DNA from: an uncultured Bacteroidia bacterium
Lineage (GTDB): Bacteria; Bacteroidota; Bacteroidia; Bacteroidales; ML635J-15
Reading direction: 5' to 3'
Assembly (NCBI GenBank): GCA_902800045.1
Contig: CADCCZ010000004.1
Location: 186,001 to 250,000, forward strand
DNA length: 64,000 nt
The notes under the pieces are model-generated. The model ran no database searches. It saw nothing but the letters and a program-made list of their open reading frames with translations, and was not told the origin of the DNA. Positions 60,928-64,000 of this stretch are shown piece after piece. Position 1 is the first letter of the stretch; each line of letters opens with the position of its first letter. Position numbers and translations under genes: made by a program.

Positions 60928-61200
60928 ATGAAAAAGGGAATACATCCTGATAAGTATCGCTTGGTAGCATTCAAGGACATGTCGAATGAAAATGTTTTCA
61001 TTACCAAGTCAACCGCTAACACTAAGGAAACGATTGTTGTTGATGGTGTTGAGTATCCTTTGTACAAGCTTGAAATCTCCAACACATCTCACCCGTTCTA
61101 CACTGGTAAGATTAAGCTTGTTGATACCGCTGGTCGTGTTGATAAGTTCCGCAACCGCTATCAGAAGCACTTGGAACAGCGTGCTGCTGCAAAGAAGTAG
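60928..61200 (+). CDS. rpmE2: 50S ribosomal protein bL31, type B (zinc-free)
   Basis: 90 residues, MKKGIHPDKYRLVAFKDMSN start and HPFYTGKIKLVDTAGRVDKF. There is no cysteine, so it is the zinc-independent form used by many bacteria under zinc limitation; no second L31 is in the window. Leader of about 38 nt; terminator after. Confidence 0.96.
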   Translation: MKKGIHPDKYRLVAFKDMSNENVFITKSTANTKETIVVDGVEYPLYKLEISNTSHPFYTGKIKLVDTAGRVDKFRNRYQKHLEQRAAAKK

Positions 61201-61225
61201 TAGCATTCTTGCAATATTAAAGGAT

Positions 61226-61256
61226 AGGGAATACCCGTTGGGCTTTCCCTTTTCTT
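61226..61256 (+). terminator. Terminator of rpmE2
   Basis: AGGGAA..CCC-GTT-GGG..TTCCCT, an interrupted stem followed by TTTTCTTG. Confidence 0.75.
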
Positions 61257-61286
61257 GTTTGTATATACCATTAAATTTTTAAGTAT

Positions 61287-61958
61287 ATGAAGAATTGTTT
61301 TTATTTGTTAATTTTGTTTGTATTCACTATGGTATCGTGCAATAACAACAAAACAGAATCTGTCGAAGAAAACAGCAAGTGCGAACAGCAATGTTCGGAA
61401 CAGAAGAATCAGGTAGTCGACTGCATAATGAGCCGTCGTAGCATCCGTGCCTACAAGCCCGAGCAGATAAAGGACGAGGAATTGAAGACCATCCTCGAAT
61501 GCGCTATCAATGCACCGAGCGCACGCAATTCGCAGCCGTGGGAAGTTCGCGTTATGCAGAACAAGGAGGCTATCGAAAATCTCAACAAGGAAGTAATCGC
61601 CGACATGATTGAGAAGCGTCCCGAAGCAAAGGAACGTTTTGCTGACGAAAATGCAAGCGTATTCTTCCATGCCCCAACCTTGCTCGTAGTTGCATACGAC
61701 ACCACCCAGTACTGGGGACAGAGCGACTGCGGAATGCTCGTACAGAATGTTTTGCTCGCTGCCGAGTCGATGAACATCGGTTCGTGCGCTGTTGGCTGCT
61801 GCCGCGAATACATCAACTCGCCGAAGGCTGCCGACTTCGTGAAGTCGCTCAACCTTCCCGAAAACTATGTGGTTTACTTGACCGTAACCCTCGGCTACAA
61901 GGATGAAAATCCTGATGCCAAGCCACGCGACGACAAGAAGGTTGCGTATATGGAATAG
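61287..61958 (+). CDS. Lipoprotein-type nitroreductase
   Basis: 223 residues. Lipobox MVSC (Cys18) after a hydrophobic signal, then a linker with KCEQQC and a nitroreductase-fold domain from CIMSRRSIRAYKP: NAPSARNSQPWEVRVM (FMN phosphate/isoalloxazine loop), HAPTLLVVAYD, QNVLLAAESMNIGSCAVG and YVVYLTVTLGY. Family members are FMN enzymes that reduce nitro compounds or quinones with NAD(P)H and are normally cytosolic; an envelope lipoprotein form would need another electron donor. It is monocistronic. Confidence 0.86.
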   Translation: MKNCFYLLILFVFTMVSCNNNKTESVEENSKCEQQCSEQKNQVVDCIMSRRSIRAYKPEQIKDEELKTILECAINAPSARNSQPWEVRVMQNKEAIENLNKEVIADMIEKRPEAKERFADENASVFFHAPTLLVVAYDTTQYWGQSDCGMLVQNVLLAAESMNIGSCAVGCCREYINSPKAADFVKSLNLPENYVVYLTVTLGYKDENPDAKPRDDKKVAYME

Positions 61959-61974
61959 GTTTCAAGGTTTATGA

Positions 61975-62025
61975 GTTTCTAACTTTCTAGTTGCTTGATG
62001 AACTGGAAATTTAGAAACCTAGAAG
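61975..62025. repeat. GTTTCTA/TAGAAAC inverted repeat element
   Basis: GTTTCTAACTTTCTAG (61975-61990) is partly inverted as TTTAGAAACCTAGAAG (62010-62025). Related to the GTTTCTA repeat at 10303. Confidence 0.65.
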
Positions 62026-62026
62026 C

Positions 62027-62057
62027 AAAAAAACACAGAATTATTCTGTGTTTTTTT
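62027..62057. terminator. Bidirectional terminator between the nitroreductase and cvpA
   Basis: AAAAAAACACAGAA and TTCTGTGTTTTTTT pair around TTA; T runs on both strands. Confidence 0.85.
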
Positions 62058-62123
62058 GTGCCTTGTCAGAAACCTAAACCAAAAACATGAAACTTTAAAC
62101 GGGCTTTAGCCCATGAAACCTCT

Positions 62124-62591
62124 CTATAGGAATATCCCTCCGAAAATTTCCAGAAGTTTGTGGTATATTGTCGAATTGGCTAGAAATTCTTGTTCGGTAA
62201 GACTGAAATTCTGAATTATACGTTCGGCAAGGTAGCATACGCCAGCCACTATGAGTGCTCCTTTGCAGCCTCCGAAAACGAAACCAGCCAGTTTGTTGAG
62301 CCAATTTAGGCTTATAGTGTCGGCAAATTTGTCGAGTAGTTTCGACATCAGGATTACTAGCAAGATAACACCAAGGAAAATAATTGTAAAGCTTATAATT
62401 TCGAGATATTTCGGATCGAACCAGCCTTTTTCGAGTATCCAGTCCGACAGCCATCCCGAAAAATTTACAGCTAAGAACAGGCCCACAAGTATGGCGGCAA
62501 TTCCCGCAGCTTCCTTTATCAGTCCGCATATCAAACCTTTGATGGCAAAAAATGCAATCACTATGATAATTATTATGTCGGCTGCACTCAT
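62124..62591 (-). CDS. cvpA: CvpA-family membrane protein
   Basis: 155 residues from the ATG at 62591; the frame start at 62609 is a TTG inside the -7-like box TATCTTGG, so it is rejected. Four hydrophobic helices with FFAIKGLICGLIKEA and LAGFVFGGCKGALIVAG, as in the CvpA/colicin V production family. Family members affect envelope integrity; the molecular role is not clear. uvrC lies upstream and also on the minus strand, but with a 221-bp gap. Confidence 0.88.
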   Translation of the reverse strand: MSAADIIIIIVIAFFAIKGLICGLIKEAAGIAAILVGLFLAVNFSGWLSDWILEKGWFDPKYLEIISFTIIFLGVILLVILMSKLLDKFADTISLNWLNKLAGFVFGGCKGALIVAGVCYLAERIIQNFSLTEQEFLANSTIYHKLLEIFGGIFL

Positions 62592-62681
62592 ATCCGAAAT
62601 TTTTGCCAAGATAAAGAGAATCTACTGGCTCGGGTTGTTGAAAATTGGTTTTTTCTCAACAATGGGCTTTTGATAACGGAC

Positions 62682-62720
62682 AAAATTGTATGGATGCAAA
62701 TCGTTGCGCCATACAATTTT
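62682..62720. repeat. 39-bp palindrome (REP-like)
   Basis: AAAATTGTATGG and CCATACAATTTT are perfect 12-bp arms; the centre also pairs as TGCAA..TTGCG. It lies between cvpA and uvrC. Confidence 0.78.
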
Positions 62721-62787
62721 CAACCTTAAGCTTGGCGTTAGCCAAATCCTTGAATCCGTCCGACGCGCCTCTACAATTCTCGAATTT

Positions 62788-62809
62788 TCAAATCATCAAA
62801 TCCTCAAAT
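62788..62809. repeat. TCAAATC-type short tandem repeat after uvrC
   Basis: Three degenerate TCAAAT(C) units in tandem, ending 3 bases from the uvrC stop codon; similar in style to the short repeats at 10303 and 13767. Confidence 0.6.
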
Positions 62810-62812
62810 TTT

Positions 62813-64000
62813 CTACTTGTGAAAATATCCGTATATAATTTGTGCCTTAGCAGCTCCGAGACTTTCGGTAAGCTTTTCAAGGCTAGCCTCCTTTATTCCG
62901 TTTATGGTCTTGAATTCCTTTAGCAGGATTTCCTTTGTCTTAGGACCAATGCCCTTGATGTCGTCGAGCTCGCTCTTGAGAAAGTTGTCGGAACGTTTTT
63001 TGCGATGGAAGGTAATGCCGAAGCGGTGTGCTTCGTCGCGGGCGTGCTGTATAATTTTCAGCGATTCGGAATTCTTGTCGAGGTAGAGCGGAATGTCGTC
63101 GCCAGGTAGAAAAATTTCTTCGAGCCGTTTTGCAATGCCGATGATTTTTACCTTGCCAATCAGTCCCAATTTTTCGAGGCTTCGCACGGCAAACGACAAC
63201 TGTACCTTGCCACCGTCAACGACAATTAGTTGGGGTAGAGGTTCTCCCTCGTCGAGCAGACGGCGGTAGCGGCGGAATATGATTTCTTCCATCGAGGCAA
63301 AGTCGTTTGCTCCAACCACCGTCTTTATGTTGAAATGGCGGTAATCCTTTTTCGACGGCTTGGCATTCTTGAACACTACGCACGATGCCACCGGATTTGT
63401 ACCCTGTATGTTGGAGTTGTCGAAGCACTCGATATGCACTGGCAGTTCGTCCATCATCAGGTCAGCTTTCAAGGTTTCCAGTTTGCGTAGAGTGTTCTTT
63501 TCTGGGTCTTTGCCTTCCACCTGCTTGTGCTTTTCGAGCATATAGAATTTTGCGTTGCGGTTTGCCAGTTCCAGTATTTTGCCCTTGTCGCCCTTTTGCG
63601 GATACTCGAACTTTACATTTTCGATTGGAAAGTCGATTTGGAACGGCAGTATTATTGTCTTGACATTGCTTTTCAGTTCTTCGCGAATGTCGACAATGGC
63701 GTAGGCAAGAATGTCTTCGTCGGTTTCCTCGATACGCTTGCGAATTTCGACCGAATGCGAAGCGACGATTGCACCGTTTTGTATGCGCAGGTAGCTAATG
63801 TAGTACGAATTTATGTCCTTTGCGAACCCGAAAGCCTCGACGTTAGAAATGTTGGTGTCGACTACAGTCGATTTGCTGCGGTAGTTTTCGAGCAGGTCGA
63901 GTTTGTGCTTGACTTTTGCAGCCTCCTCAAATTCTAGGTTGGCGGCATGTGCCATCATTTTTTTCTTTAAGAAACCTTGTACTTGTTGCAGGTCGCCACG
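62813..64000 (-). CDS. uvrC: UvrABC excinuclease subunit C, 5' end cut by window edge
   Basis: The frame is open through base 64000 and reads RGDLQQVQGFLKKKMMAHAA there, so the Met at 63958 is internal. The visible 396 residues cover the UvrB-binding UVR motif (LEFEEAAKVKHKLDLLENY), the RNase H-like endonuclease region (HIECFDNSNIQGTNPVASCV, LIVVDGGKVQL, HRFGITFHRKKR) and the C-terminal helix-hairpin-helix (IKGIGPKTKEILL). The missing part is the N-terminal GIY-YIG nuclease. Incises DNA on both sides of lesions in nucleotide-excision repair. Confidence 0.96.
   Translation of the reverse strand, partial: RGDLQQVQGFLKKKMMAHAANLEFEEAAKVKHKLDLLENYRSKSTVVDTNISNVEAFGFAKDINSYYISYLRIQNGAIVASHSVEIRKRIEETDEDILAYAIVDIREELKSNVKTIILPFQIDFPIENVKFEYPQKGDKGKILELANRNAKFYMLEKHKQVEGKDPEKNTLRKLETLKADLMMDELPVHIECFDNSNIQGTNPVASCVVFKNAKPSKKDYRHFNIKTVVGANDFASMEEIIFRRYRRLLDEGEPLPQLIVVDGGKVQLSFAVRSLEKLGLIGKVKIIGIAKRLEEIFLPGDDIPLYLDKNSESLKIIQHARDEAHRFGITFHRKKRSDNFLKSELDDIKGIGPKTKEILLKEFKTINGIKEASLEKLTESLGAAKAQIIYGYFHK

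Overview
The window is one contiguous, gene-dense piece of a Bacteroidota (very probably Bacteroidales) chromosome. The evidence is the recurring promoter signature TTTG-N19-TAnnTTTG, type IX secretion (T9SS) sorting domains, a TPR/beta-propeller/OmpA protein of the PorE kind, long bS16 with an Ala/Lys/Glu tail, a guaB plus three-foldase cluster, and a full Rnf complex next to RseC, which fits an anaerobe. Family or genus cannot be fixed from the sequence. Both ends cut genes: dxs enters at base 1 and uvrC leaves at base 64000.

Layout. 1-4.5 kb: dxs (isoprenoid precursor) and an envelope OmpA-family protein. 4.5-5.1 kb: gene-poor gap with a candidate small transcript. 5.1-10.3 kb: rnfBCDGEA on the minus strand, ended by a strong terminator. 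10.4-13.7 kb: PIN toxin/antitoxin and a T9SS cargo lying between rnfB and rseC. 13.8-17.2 kb: unknown proteins, dut, a polysaccharide flippase and a small gene for bL34. 17.5-23.6 kb: an OstA-like protein and a MoxR ATPase diverging from an overlapping lipoprotein/702-aa protein pair. 23.7-27.2 kb: a Cys/His-rich lipoprotein and two SGNH hydrolases. 27.3-31.8 kb: rplU-rpmA, phosphodiesterase, macro-domain protein, and two tandem secreted paralogues with an internal T9SS-like domain. 31.9-36.7 kb: GGGP synthase, nadA, asd, GH25, rpsP-rimM. 37.5-40.7 kb: a 1073-residue multi-cofactor oxidoreductase. 41-42.5 kb: mrp and a NifU-like protein. 42.5-49.7 kb: lipoprotein, cyclophilin, three SurA/PpiC-type proteins and guaB. 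49.9-57.3 kb: recQ, purD, a membrane protein, polyprenyl synthase and an MBOAT acyltransferase. 57.5-64 kb: map, yebC, tRNA-Glu, an M23/LysM peptidase, bL31, a lipoprotein nitroreductase, cvpA and uvrC.

How the parts fit. Rnf couples ferredoxin oxidation to NAD+ reduction and ion pumping; Mrp, NifU-like and NadA belong to the Fe-S economy that Rnf and the large oxidoreductase depend on. The envelope genes (OmpA/PorE-like, OstA-like, flippase, SurA-like foldases, SGNH plus MBOAT, T9SS cargos) form the second theme.

Most unusual signals: (1) three unrelated genes share a TCGTAAAT-rich module in place of the -33 box; (2) four translation-related promoters share sequence well beyond the core; (3) a single-chain fusion of 2Fe-2S, FAD/NAD, ferredoxin, BFD and DAO modules; (4) a T9SS CTD-like domain placed internally in two tandem paralogues; (5) separation of rseC from rnfB by a toxin-antitoxin and a T9SS cargo. 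No phage, IS element, CRISPR array or rRNA was seen. All calls come from reading the sequence; no database search was run.
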